NCBI RefSeq assembly: GCF_025345565.1
Contig: NZ_CP054475.1
Span: 493,501-557,500 of the forward strand
Direction of reading: 5' to 3'
From: Thalassolituus hydrocarboniclasticus
GTDB lineage: Bacteria; Pseudomonadota; Gammaproteobacteria; Pseudomonadales; Oceanobacteraceae
DNA: 64,000 bases
Part shown: positions 17,828-25,855 of the stretch, one piece after another
How the letters are laid out: each line of letters starts with the position of its first letter
Position numbering within the stretch: the stretch's first letter is position 1
Notes under the pieces: model-generated
Told to the model about the DNA's origin: nothing
The model's input: only the letters and a program-made list of their open reading frames with translations
Database searches by the model: none
Program-made: the position numbers and the translations under genes

Positions 17828-18148
17828 ATGAATAATAAGACACTGTTTCTGCTGGTGAGTCTGTTGTTCCTGACGGCTTGTTCCAGTGTCACTATCCGTC
17901 CCTATGGCGGAGAAAAGGACACCTCTCCCCCGGATTATCAATCGAGTAAAACCTTTTATCTGGCCGGCATTATTGGCGAGCATGAAGTAAATACCAGTGC
18001 AATCTGCGGCCAGCGGCGGGTTATGCAGATGCAGGCTATCACCAGCTTGTCTGACTGGTTACAGAGTATGCTGACCTTGCTGATTTATACGCCGCGCACC
18101 GCCAAGGTCTGGTGCGAACATCCGTCACAGGAGAGCGAGCATGGCTGA
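17828..18148 (+). CDS. Bor-family lipoprotein
   Basis: 106 residues. The lipoprotein signal LFLLVSLLFLTACSS gives a lipidated cysteine at residue 18. The mature part matches lambda Bor/Iss: a YLAGIIGEHEVNTSAICG stretch and IYTPRTAKVWC near the end, with two conserved cysteines. Bor is a surface lipoprotein linked to serum resistance and, in E. coli, is PhoPQ regulated. The location directly after a PhoPQ-like pair fits that regulation. ATG 17828 is chosen because it gives a compact lipoprotein signal; ATG 17783 is possible. Confidence 0.8.
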   Translation: MNNKTLFLLVSLLFLTACSSVTIRPYGGEKDTSPPDYQSSKTFYLAGIIGEHEVNTSAICGQRRVMQMQAITSLSDWLQSMLTLLIYTPRTAKVWCEHPSQESEHG

Positions 18149-18503
18149 GAGGCGTATCATCAGAGCTGTTGCCGTTATTGCCTGTGCATTATTGTCGGCC
18201 TGCAGCACGATTCACTTCAGTCATGAACTGAGCAGCAGCCGCCAGCCGGCGCCACCGCTGCCGGTTAAATGGCATGACACAACGATCGACGGCATGATTG
18301 AAATCAGTCCGCCGGTTAATCTTTACCGTGAGTGCAAGGGAAAGCCCTGGAGTAAGGTGACAGTCGAATACAGCTTTTCCAATGGTCTCGTAACGGCTCT
18401 GGTTGGTGGTACCTTAGCCAGTGTTGCGCCGGTGTTCGACTGGGTCAGCCTGTACTCACCCTGGTCGGTGGAAACCCGCTGCTCGCAACCGCTTGAACCC
18501 TGA
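18141..18503 (+). CDS. Small lipoprotein partner of the Bor-like protein
   Basis: 120 residues, overlapping the Bor-like gene by eight bases. The signal AVAVIACALLSACST has a lipobox cysteine at residue 21. The mature part includes NLYRECKGKPWSKVTVEYSF and VAPVFDWVSLYSPW, and has two more cysteines. No family name is recognised. Overlap implies coupled translation, and the shared C-terminal aromatic-rich segment suggests that the two lipoproteins act together at the envelope. Confidence 0.7.
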   Translation: MAERRIIRAVAVIACALLSACSTIHFSHELSSSRQPAPPLPVKWHDTTIDGMIEISPPVNLYRECKGKPWSKVTVEYSFSNGLVTALVGGTLASVAPVFDWVSLYSPWSVETRCSQPLEP

Positions 18504-18626
18504 ATATTCTATTTCCTGCACTGGGCGCGAAACTCTCTTAACGTGGGTTAAGCGCTTTTCTGAAGCTGCCGGAAGGCTGTTCCCACGGCGGCGGAATATA
18601 TAGCCGCCGCCCGCTCTGTACAAAGA

Positions 18627-18655
18627 TTGATCCGCCCCCCGGTCTCTGGTAGACT
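18627..18655 (+). promoter_or_regulatory. Sigma-70-like promoter of the rpsF operon
   Basis: TTGATC (-35) and TAGACT (-10) are separated by 17 bases. This places transcription start about 90 bases before rpsF and includes its structured leader. Confidence 0.6.
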
Positions 18656-18700
18656 CCGCGCTCCTTTTTATCCGTATATTGGCCCTCGGGCGAACAACGG

Positions 18701-18754
18701 ACTCCTTGCCTTACCGGATGGGCCGGAAGGCTGACTACCCATAAGGAGTTGACA
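18701..18754 (+). promoter_or_regulatory. rpsF leader hairpin sequestering the ribosome site (S6:S18-type autoregulation candidate)
   Basis: ACTCCTT at 18701-18707 is exactly complementary to AAGGAGT at 18743-18749, which is the Shine-Dalgarno of rpsF. Between them is a second hairpin, GCCTTaCCGG pairing with CCGGAAGGC at 18708-18731. Ribosomal S6:S18 complexes are known to repress rpsF mRNA in many bacteria through a structured leader. The structure is seen; the mechanism is inferred. Confidence 0.6.
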
Positions 18755-19180
18755 ATGCGTCACTACGAAATCGTTTTTCTGGTTCACCCAGATCAAAGCG
18801 AGCAGGTACCTGCGATGGTTGAGCGTTACACTAACTCAATCGAAGCCGCTAACGGCAAAATTCACCGTTTCGAAGACTGGGGCCGTCGTCACCTGGCTTA
18901 CCCAATCAACGATGTGCACAAAGCCCACTACATCCTGATGAACATCGAATGTACTCAGGAAGTTCTGGACGAACTGACCACCAACTTCCGTTACAACGAC
19001 GCTGTTCTGCGTAACATGGTGATCCGTTGTGATGAAGCCATCACCGAAATCTCTCCGATCAAAGCTGCTGAAAGCCGCGAAGATCGTCGTCGTTCCGAGC
19101 CACGCGCTGAAGAATCTGAAAGCGCTGCGGAAGAAGCGGATGACGCTGACGAGATCGATTCTGACGATAACGCTGAATAA
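18755..19180 (+). CDS. rpsF: 30S ribosomal protein bS6
   Basis: 141 residues, starting [19 protein letters not shown] exactly as in E. coli. It binds 16S rRNA together with bS18 in the platform of the small subunit. The conserved segments are [22 protein letters not shown] and [12 protein letters not shown]. The tail is strongly acidic ([13 protein letters not shown]), as in enterobacteria, where RimK adds glutamates. AAGGAG precedes ATG 18755. First gene of the rpsF-rpsR-DUF2232-rplI group. Confidence 0.98.
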   Translation: MRHYEIVFLVHPDQSEQVPAMVERYTNSIEAANGKIHRFEDWGRRHLAYPINDVHKAHYILMNIECTQEVLDELTTNFRYNDAVLRNMVIRCDEAITEISPIKAAESREDRRRSEPRAEESESAAEEADDADEIDSDDNAE

Positions 19181-19195
19181 GAGAGGATTTGAGTC

Positions 19196-19426
19196 ATGGC
19201 ACGTTTTTTCCGTCGTCGTAAGTTCTGCCGTTTCACTGCTGAAGGCGTAAGCCAGATCGATTACAAAGATCTGGATACTCTGAAAGGCTACATCACTGAA
19301 ACTGGCAAAATCGTACCAAGCCGTATCACTGGTACCCGTGCTAAGTATCAGCGTCAGCTGTCTACTGCGATCAAGCGCGCGCGCTACATCGCACTGCTGC
19401 CGTACACTGATCAGCACGACAACTAA
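19196..19426 (+). CDS. rpsR: 30S ribosomal protein bS18
   Basis: 76 residues, begins [17 protein letters not shown], and contains [26 protein letters not shown] and the basic helix [21 protein letters not shown]. It pairs with bS6 on the small-subunit platform. It lies 15 bases after rpsF with GAGAGG upstream of the start. The structured repeat copy 2 follows directly. Confidence 0.98.
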   Translation: MARFFRRRKFCRFTAEGVSQIDYKDLDTLKGYITETGKIVPSRITGTRAKYQRQLSTAIKRARYIALLPYTDQHDN

Positions 19427-19438
19427 GTTCGCCTTTCC

Positions 19439-19554
19439 AAGCTGGCTGCGTTGATGCAGTGGCGTTAAAAATGCCCTCGGAATGCTCATGTATCACTTAT
19501 ACACTGCGCTTCCTCGGGCATTTTCGCCTTGCTTCATCGGCCTCGCCGACGCTT
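19439..19554 (+). repeat. Structured intergenic repeat, copy 2
   Basis: Same design as 395-509: AAGCTGGCTGCGTTGA start, CGGAATGCTCA core, CTGCGCTTCCTCGG on the other side and TCGGCCTCGCCGACGCTT end. The stem here is AAAATGCCC/GGGCATTTT with an inner TGTAT/ATACA, and GGCG/CGCC flank it. The stems differ from copy 1 but remain paired. It lies 12 bases after rpsR. Confidence 0.72.
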
Positions 19555-19578
19555 GGTTTGCGCAATTGAGTTAATAGT

Positions 19579-20439
19579 ATGAAAGCACTGGCACGTTGGG
19601 CTATGACCGGACGCTGGCAGGCAGCGGTTGCTGCCGGTGGCTGTCTGGCTGTGCCACTGCTGTTCTGGATCGGAGCAGCCATTCTGGCGCTGGTTATCCT
19701 GCGTCAGGGTGTCCGTGAAGGGGGACAGGTGGTTTTATGGGCGGTTTTACCGGCCATCGCCTGGAGCGCCATCGGCGATCCGACCCCGTTACTCGTAGCC
19801 ATTGGCACCAGCGCCATGGCCGCGTTGCTGCGCTACAGTATCCGCCTTGACTGGTCGATGCTGCTGGCCTGTGCTCTGGGCGTGCTGGTGTATCTGTTGT
19901 TGCCGCTGATGTTGTCTGAGGTTCTGCCTCAGGTGGTGGCCAGCAGTGAAACCACCGTCAGTGAAGCACTGAAAGATCAGCCTGAAATACTGGCTCATCT
20001 GCAGCCACTGATTGCCCCGATGATCAGCGGAGTGCTAGCTGCTCTGCATGTGCTGGTATTTATTTTGTGTCTGTTACTGGGACGCTACTGGCAAAGCGAA
20101 CTGTATAACCCCGGCGGCTTCGGCACCGAGTTTAAGCAGCTGCGTTTGCCTCTGGCCTTCAGCTTACCGGCGGTGCTGGTTTGTCTGACTGCCGGACAGT
20201 TGCAGCCTGAACTGGCAGGATTAACGCCCGTATTAACGGTACCGTTAATGATCGCTGGTCTGGCCTTGTTCCATGGTGTTGTGAAAATATCACAGGCCAG
20301 TCCGAACTGGATGTTGCTGGTGTATCTGGCACTGATGTTGTTCGGGCCTTACATGTACACATTACTAATTTTCGTAGCGTTGCTGGATAGTTTAATGAAC
20401 ATCCGCGCGCGACTAAAAGACACGGCGGGTAATGCATAG
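19579..20439 (+). CDS. DUF2232 integral membrane protein
   Basis: 286 residues, with about eight hydrophobic segments, for example LFWIGAAILALVIL, MLLACALGVLVYLLLPLML, and GVLAALHVLVFILCLLLG. The C-terminal part fits DUF2232, a family found between rpsR and rplI in Pseudomonas and relatives. The function is unknown; a transport or envelope role is only a guess. It is 24 bases upstream of rplI and so is likely cotranscribed with ribosomal protein genes. Confidence 0.82.
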   Translation: MKALARWAMTGRWQAAVAAGGCLAVPLLFWIGAAILALVILRQGVREGGQVVLWAVLPAIAWSAIGDPTPLLVAIGTSAMAALLRYSIRLDWSMLLACALGVLVYLLLPLMLSEVLPQVVASSETTVSEALKDQPEILAHLQPLIAPMISGVLAALHVLVFILCLLLGRYWQSELYNPGGFGTEFKQLRLPLAFSLPAVLVCLTAGQLQPELAGLTPVLTVPLMIAGLALFHGVVKISQASPNWMLLVYLALMLFGPYMYTLLIFVALLDSLMNIRARLKDTAGNA

Positions 20440-20463
20440 CCGCCCTGTAATGAGGATTTTAAG

Positions 20464-20910
20464 ATGCAAATTATTCTGTTAGAAAAAGTAGCAAACCTGG
20501 GTGCACTGGGTGAACAGGTTAACGTTAAGCCAGGTTACGCCCGTAACTTCCTGTTCCCACAGGGTAAAGCGGTTCCTGCGACCAAAGCCAACGTTGAGCA
20601 CTTCGAAGCCCGTCGCGCTGATCTGGAAGCTCAGGCAGCTGCCAAACTGGCTGATGCACAGGCCCGTAAAGAAAAAATCGAAGAAATCGAACTGTCTGTT
20701 GCTGTTAAAGCTGGCGACGAAGGCAAACTGTTCGGTTCTCTTGGCAACCGCGACATCGCAGACCTGATCTCTCAGGCTGGCGTTGAAGTGAGCAAAGCTG
20801 AAGTTCGTCTGCCAAACGGTCCTATCCGTGCCGTTGGCGAATTCGACATCGCGATTCACCTGCACGCAGAAGTGAACGCAACTCTGAAACTGCACGTAGT
20901 AGCAGAATAA
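20464..20910 (+). CDS. rplI: 50S ribosomal protein bL9
   Basis: 148 residues. The N-terminal domain reads [36 protein letters not shown], followed by the long connecting helix ([28 protein letters not shown]) and a C-terminal rRNA-binding domain. It binds 23S rRNA at the base of the L1 stalk. GAGG lies about eight bases before the start. It ends the ribosomal group before a strong terminator. Confidence 0.98.
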   Translation: MQIILLEKVANLGALGEQVNVKPGYARNFLFPQGKAVPATKANVEHFEARRADLEAQAAAKLADAQARKEKIEEIELSVAVKAGDEGKLFGSLGNRDIADLISQAGVEVSKAEVRLPNGPIRAVGEFDIAIHLHAEVNATLKLHVVAE

Positions 20911-20967
20911 CTCAGAGGCTTGTTGTCGCCGCCTGGCCGATTGCCGGCTGGCAGCAATGAGCAAGAT

Positions 20968-21005
20968 AAGGCACTATTAGCAGCCTGCTGATAGTGCCTT
21001 TTTTT
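20968..21005 (+). terminator. Terminator after rplI
   Basis: AGGCACTAT and ATAGTGCCT form the stem, with additional pairing near the loop, followed by seven thymines. Confidence 0.9.
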
Positions 21006-21077
21006 ATGTCCGCGCCATGACCGGAAGACGGGCCGCTATCACCTTTTATTGTCTGATCATCTCCGGGAATTGCTTGC

Positions 21078-22478
21078 ATGAGTGAAGAGTATTCTGCACT
21101 GCCACATGAGCAGAGACAGGAAAACAGCCAGCGCACGCCGCCGCATTCGGTAGAGGCCGAGCAATCGGTGCTGGGCTCGCTGATGCTGGATGAGCGCGCC
21201 TGGGAAACGGTGGCTGAAACCCTGCAGGACAGTGACTTTTATCGTCACGACCACCGCCTGATTTTCCGTGCCATCAGACACCTGGTTGATCAGGAACAGC
21301 CGATTGACGTGGTCACCGTGGCCGAAGAGCTGGAAGAGCGCAGCAAGCTCGAGAGCGTCGGTGGTGCCGCCTACCTGAGCCGTCTGGTCGATATGACACC
21401 GTCGATCGACAACTGCGCAGCCTATGCCGAGATCGTGCGCGAGCGGGCGCAACAGCGCCGCCTGATTGAAGCCGCCTCGGACATTATGGCCAAAGCCTAT
21501 GAGCCGGAAGGTGAAACCTCGCTGACACTGGTGTCGGATGCCGAAAAAGCCATTGCCCAGATTGCCGAAGGCAGCCGTAAAGACGGTGGCCCGCAACTGG
21601 TGGCTCCGATCCTGAAAAATACCCTCGAACAGCTCGATCAGATGTTCAACCAGCCGGATGGTCTGACCGGCGTCACCACCGGCTTTAACGAGATTGATAA
21701 CCGTACCTCGGGCTGGCAGAAAGCCGACCTGGTGATCGTCGCGGCGCGTCCGTCGATGGGTAAAACCACCTACGCCATGAACCTGGTGGAAAATGCGCTG
21801 CTGGCAACCAAGCGTCCGTGTCTGGTGTTCAGTCTGGAAATGCCGTCGGAATCCATCGTCATGCGTATGCTGTCGTCCATCGGCAAAATCGACCAGACCC
21901 GTATCCGTTCCGGTAAATTAATCGATGAAGACTGGCCGAAATTATCCGCTGCAGTGAATCTGTTAAAAGATCTGCCGCTGTATATCGACGATACCCCGGC
22001 GCTGACACCGCAGGAAATGCGTGCCCGCGCACGTAAAGTCTACCGCGAAAACAACAATGACCTGGCGCTGATCATGGTCGACTACCTGCAGCTGATGCGG
22101 GTGTCCGGACCATCGGAAGGCCGTACCCAGGAAATTTCGGAAATTTCGCGCACCCTGAAAGTGATCGCCAAAGAATTTAACTGCCCGATGATTGCTCTGT
22201 CGCAGCTTAACCGCTCCCTTGAGCAGCGGCCGAATAAACGCCCGGTGAACTCCGACCTGCGTGAATCCGGTGCGATCGAGCAGGACGCCGATATTATTCA
22301 GTTTATTTACCGCGACGAAGTTTATAACGAAGACTCGCCGGATAAAGGTGTGGCCGAAATTATTACCGGTAAGCACCGTAACGGTCCGATTGGTATCGAC
22401 CGTCTGGCCTTTATCGGTAAATACACCCGCTTTGAGAATCTTGCCCGCCCGTATGACGGCGGCGATGATGAGTATTAA
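21078..22478 (+). CDS. dnaB: Replicative DNA helicase DnaB
   Basis: 466 residues. The N-terminal domain (HSVEAEQSVLGSLMLDERAW) mediates hexamer contacts and primase interaction. The RecA-like C-terminal ATPase has Walker A ARPSMGKTT with Lys229, then Walker B LIMVDYLQLM, and the H4 region with SQLNRSLEQRPNKRPVNSDLRESGAIEQDAD. It unwinds DNA ahead of the replisome. The upstream ribosome site is weak. alr, often next to dnaB, lies 11 kb away here. No intein is seen. Confidence 0.98.
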   Translation: MSEEYSALPHEQRQENSQRTPPHSVEAEQSVLGSLMLDERAWETVAETLQDSDFYRHDHRLIFRAIRHLVDQEQPIDVVTVAEELEERSKLESVGGAAYLSRLVDMTPSIDNCAAYAEIVRERAQQRRLIEAASDIMAKAYEPEGETSLTLVSDAEKAIAQIAEGSRKDGGPQLVAPILKNTLEQLDQMFNQPDGLTGVTTGFNEIDNRTSGWQKADLVIVAARPSMGKTTYAMNLVENALLATKRPCLVFSLEMPSESIVMRMLSSIGKIDQTRIRSGKLIDEDWPKLSAAVNLLKDLPLYIDDTPALTPQEMRARARKVYRENNNDLALIMVDYLQLMRVSGPSEGRTQEISEISRTLKVIAKEFNCPMIALSQLNRSLEQRPNKRPVNSDLRESGAIEQDADIIQFIYRDEVYNEDSPDKGVAEIITGKHRNGPIGIDRLAFIGKYTRFENLARPYDGGDDEY

Positions 22479-22522
22479 TTAGCTTTTGCGTCTGGCTGCG
22501 GCGTCTGTTGTGACAGTCGCCA

Positions 22523-22558
22523 GCCTCAGGCGTCTGGCTGCAGACTTCAGGCTTTTTT
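22523..22558 (+). terminator. Terminator after dnaB abutting the next start codon
   Basis: GCCTcaGGCGTCTG and CAGACTTCAGGC form a slightly imperfect stem, then seven thymines. The ATG of the next gene begins at 22560, immediately after the thymine tract. Confidence 0.8.
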
Positions 22559-22559
22559 T

Positions 22560-23174
22560 ATGAAATTTACCCCCGAATTATCCTTTTCCGGCGGTCGTGT
22601 CCGGCCGCTGACTTATGATGATGCCGATGCATTATTCGAGCTGTATCAGCACCCTGAATTACCGGGTCAGCGTGTTCTGGACAATAAAGATAATCTGATC
22701 CGCATGGTGGATCTGAGCGTGCAGATGGCGGCGACGCAGCGCGGCATGATGTGGGCGCTGGAAGTGGATGGTGCCATCATCGGCATGGTCAGTGCTTTTG
22801 ACTGGCAGCCATCACTGCTGCGCACCATGTTGCGCGTGGATGGTTTGCCGCAATTAACACTGGCGCAGCGCAGTGCAGCCTTGCAGGTATGTATGGATTT
22901 TATGGCGCAGAAATATCATCTGCGTAATTTTGGCTATCAGTGGATTGAAGGCCAGAACGAAGAATTTAAAACCATGCTCACTGAGTTGGGTTTTAAGCAG
23001 AGTGCTGTAATGCGTGATGCCTGGCGCAGCGGCGAACATTCATTCGCCAATGTAGTGCAGTTTAATCTGGTACTGGATAAGAAAAAGCCGGTGGCCGGTC
23101 GCCTGGGTGAAGACAGTGATATTAATCCCGGCCAGAACCTGAATGCTGATAATAGTAACGGAGGTGTCGCATGA
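22560..23174 (+). CDS. GNAT-family N-acetyltransferase
   Basis: 204 residues of the RimJ/RimL-like type: RVRPLTYDDADALFELYQHPE at the N-terminus, then ALEVDGAIIGMVSAF and NEEFKTMLTELGFKQSAVMRDAWRSG. The acceptor substrate is unknown. The start is only one base after the dnaB terminator, with at best a weak AGG site, so expression may be low or depend on read-through. It overlaps the next gene by four bases. The C-terminal 30 residues are Asn/Asp/Gly-rich and look unstructured. Confidence 0.8.
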   Translation: MKFTPELSFSGGRVRPLTYDDADALFELYQHPELPGQRVLDNKDNLIRMVDLSVQMAATQRGMMWALEVDGAIIGMVSAFDWQPSLLRTMLRVDGLPQLTLAQRSAALQVCMDFMAQKYHLRNFGYQWIEGQNEEFKTMLTELGFKQSAVMRDAWRSGEHSFANVVQFNLVLDKKKPVAGRLGEDSDINPGQNLNADNSNGGVA

Positions 23175-23704
23175 ACTGGAATTTTTCTGCCGGTAATTTC
23201 AGCCTGCGCCTGCCGGTATCCGATCAGGACGGCGATGCCCTGTATGCTCTGTTAAAAGAGCAGAGCCGGGTTGATCATATTCCGCGTACCGCCATGACGG
23301 TGGACGCTCAGGCGCTGGATGAGCTGCGTCGCATGGCGATGCGCTTTGAAACCCGCGAGGCCGCTTTCTGGCTGGTGGAAGGTCTGTACGATAAGCAGCT
23401 GATTGCGCGTATTGGTATTCAGAAAATTAACTGGATGCTGAGTTGTGCTCAATTACAGTGGGAATTAAGTGATGCCGCCGATTTACCGGCATTACAGGAA
23501 GTCATGCCACCATTATTGAATTTCTGCTTTAGCGAACTCGGGCTGCACCGTATTGAAATGCGTCTGCGCGCCGGTTCTGAGCATCATGAAACGCTGCTGC
23601 AGCAACTGGGCTTTCACTACGAAGGTTGCCTGCCGGCACAGGTTGAATATAACGACAGCAGCGTCGATATGGCACTGTACTCGCGCTTATCCAGCGACAG
23701 CTGA
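23171..23704 (+). CDS. GNAT-family N-acetyltransferase, second of a pair
   Basis: 177 residues; starts in the ATGA overlap with the first acetyltransferase and has GGAGGT upstream. The fold is visible in FSLRLPVSDQDGDALYALLKEQ, the central IGIQKINWMLSCAQLQWEL, and FSELGLHRIEMRLRAGSEHHETLLQQLGFHYEG, close to RimJ-type alanine acetyltransferases. The two proteins are distant relatives of one another and may form a heterodimer (inference from coupling). Confidence 0.8.
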   Translation: MNWNFSAGNFSLRLPVSDQDGDALYALLKEQSRVDHIPRTAMTVDAQALDELRRMAMRFETREAAFWLVEGLYDKQLIARIGIQKINWMLSCAQLQWELSDAADLPALQEVMPPLLNFCFSELGLHRIEMRLRAGSEHHETLLQQLGFHYEGCLPAQVEYNDSSVDMALYSRLSSDS

Positions 23705-23731
23705 GGCGCGGCACAGAAACGACACAGGGAG

Positions 23732-24448
23732 CTACAGCATCAGGTCTTGAATGGCCCGCAGTCCGTCATGTTCGGCGGACTCCGACATGGTGCTGAGTTC
23801 CTGCAGCAACACCTTCAGCGTTTTATTCCAGTCGGCGATAAACTTCTGATTGGCTTTGGCATAACGTCTGATATTGGTATCAATCCAGAACAGCTCACCT
23901 TCGTCATCCGTCATCATATTGCGGAAGGACAGATCGCGGTATACACAACGGGCGTCGCGCAGACGCTGCAGATCGTGCACCAGCTGCGCCAGTATTTTTT
24001 GCCGGGCAGGCTGATCACAATGGTGGAAATGGTGTTTAACGATGTCCGCCGCCGGATGCTTTTCCATCAGGTAATAACCGGTTACCCCCCATAAGTGCCC
24101 CGGAATAAACGCCATGCCGTATTCCAGAACCGCAGGTACACGCAGGCCAAGATTCTGCAGGAAAATACAGCTTCTCAGTTCGGCGGAAATTTTGCTCGCA
24201 CCCCAAAAAATACGCAGATTATCGTGCCAGGTACGCTGTTTTATGTACTTAACGATGTAGCCTTCGGGGGTTTCAATCACACGGGATATTTCATCGTTTT
24301 TAATTTCGTGGGCGTTTTCTTCCTGCCACTGCGGCGCCTGTGGTTTTCTGTGGACAATAAAGCACTGGCGCTGGCGGCTTTGATTAATCGTTCTTACTTT
24401 AAGGCTGTGTTCAGGAAACTGATTCAGAACAGAGGTAAAAAACGGCAT
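23732..24448 (-). CDS. Lipopolysaccharide kinase-like (InaA/YrbL-type) protein
   Basis: 238 residues from ATG 24448, which has AGGAAAG upstream. It has a protein-kinase-like fold: a glycine-poor N-lobe with ETPEGYIVKYIK (candidate ATP-site lysine), then CVYRDLSFRNMMTDDEGELFWIDTNI. The latter supplies the catalytic aspartate and asparagine and the metal-binding IDT. This resembles WaaP/InaA-like and PhoP-network YrbL-like proteins. The substrate could be a lipopolysaccharide sugar; this is not shown. Confidence 0.7.
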   Translation of the reverse strand: MPFFTSVLNQFPEHSLKVRTINQSRQRQCFIVHRKPQAPQWQEENAHEIKNDEISRVIETPEGYIVKYIKQRTWHDNLRIFWGASKISAELRSCIFLQNLGLRVPAVLEYGMAFIPGHLWGVTGYYLMEKHPAADIVKHHFHHCDQPARQKILAQLVHDLQRLRDARCVYRDLSFRNMMTDDEGELFWIDTNIRRYAKANQKFIADWNKTLKVLLQELSTMSESAEHDGLRAIQDLML

Positions 24449-24707
24449 AACTTTCCTGTAAATAAGTGAACGCCCGGTGCAACTCTGCCTGACCGGCATG
24501 CATTACAGTGTATAGGTTGGATAATACAGGCCTGTGTGTACCGGAGTCATGTTGCTTTCAGCACCGGGCTGCTCTGTTAACCATTGATTCGCTCAGTATG
24601 CAATGCGCCCGGGGCTCGCTCAGGATAAGTGCAGTTCTTCGTCTATTCTCTGGATTCAGGTGATTTATTTTCCAGCCGCTGATTTTCCAGCCGATTATTG
24701 CCGAGCA

Positions 24708-25847
24708 ATGGAACAGACTATGAATAAAACAGAGAACTCAGGCAGCGAAGCTGCTGTGCAGCAGCTCAGTGACGATGATGTGGGCAACCCTGCCCGTAAG
24801 GTTGCAGTGCCGCTGCTGTCGGTTTTGCTGCTGTTAATTGTCTGGTATGCCGTATCTGACCGGGTTTCCCCTTACTCCGGCCGTGGTGCGGTGTCCGCCT
24901 ATGTTGCCCAGCTTGCTGCGCGGGTTCCGGGGCAGGTAACGGAAGTGCTGGTGCAGGATGGTGATGTGGTTGAGGCGGGTACGCTGCTGTTCCGTCTTGA
25001 CCCCCGTCCTTTTGAATTGGCGGTACGTCAGGCGGAGGCCCGGCTTGCCCGTGCGGTTCAATCCAGTCAGGCCGGTGCTGCTTCTATTATTTCCTCGCAG
25101 GCCAGGGTGGCTCAGGCCCGAGCCCAGCTGGAAAACGTCCGCGCGACCACCAACCGTACCCTGAGTCTGGAGAGACGCGGTCTGGTTTCTCTGGCTGATG
25201 CTGACAATGCCCGGGCAGGGCTGCTGAGCGCTGAGGCAGATGCCGAAAAAGCCGAAGCGGATCTGCAAAGTGCCATTCTTGAGCTGGGCGCACAGGGAGA
25301 AAATAATCCTGAAATTCAGGCTGCGCGCGCGGATCTGGAAAAAGCTCAGCTCGACAGGCACTTTGCCGAAGTGGAGGCCCCGACCCGTGGTGTCATTACC
25401 AACCTGCATCTGGCAGTTGGCCAGTATGTCGCGGCAGGTTCCGCGGCGGTAACCTTTATTGATGCCCGTGGTGCCTGGATTACCGCCGACCTGCGTGAGA
25501 ATCAGATCGGCCATGTAGTCACCGGGGATGAGGTGGATATTCTGTTTGATGCAATGCCGGGCACGATCTTCCGTGGTCATGTGCAGAGTCTGGCCTGGGG
25601 GATTGATCCGGGCCGGCCATACGCCGGAGGCCTGGCGCAGAATCAGCCGGAAAATGACTGGTTCGAGCCTGCCCGGCGGATACCGGTAAGGATAGAGCTT
25701 TCTGACAGTCTCGACGCCTGGCCTGCGCCAGTGAAAGCCGGTGGTAAAGTCGCAGTGGTGGTCTATGCCGGCGGGCGTAATAACCCGGTTTCCTGGATTG
25801 CAGCCGGACTGTTAAGAATTAAGTCCTATCTTTCGTATCTTTACTGA
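24708..25847 (+). CDS. HlyD/EmrA-type membrane fusion protein
   Basis: 379 residues. A single membrane anchor (KVAVPLLSVLLLLIVWYAV, residues 31-49) precedes a lipoyl-like half (YVAQLAARVPGQVTEVLVQDGDVVEAGTLLFRLD), a coiled-coil hairpin of about 120 residues, the second lipoyl half (VEAPTRGVITNLHLAVGQYVAAG), and a beta-barrel. It bridges an inner-membrane pump to an outer-membrane channel. The next gene, nine bases on, is the DUF2955 pump partner, an arrangement like AaeAB. ATG 24720 is an alternative start. Confidence 0.88.
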   Translation: MEQTMNKTENSGSEAAVQQLSDDDVGNPARKVAVPLLSVLLLLIVWYAVSDRVSPYSGRGAVSAYVAQLAARVPGQVTEVLVQDGDVVEAGTLLFRLDPRPFELAVRQAEARLARAVQSSQAGAASIISSQARVAQARAQLENVRATTNRTLSLERRGLVSLADADNARAGLLSAEADAEKAEADLQSAILELGAQGENNPEIQAARADLEKAQLDRHFAEVEAPTRGVITNLHLAVGQYVAAGSAAVTFIDARGAWITADLRENQIGHVVTGDEVDILFDAMPGTIFRGHVQSLAWGIDPGRPYAGGLAQNQPENDWFEPARRIPVRIELSDSLDAWPAPVKAGGKVAVVVYAGGRNNPVSWIAAGLLRIKSYLSYLY

Positions 25848-25855
25848 AGCCTGCT

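Noticed and set aside
18836-19489. 217-codon minus-strand frame
   Set aside because: Antisense of rpsF and rpsR.
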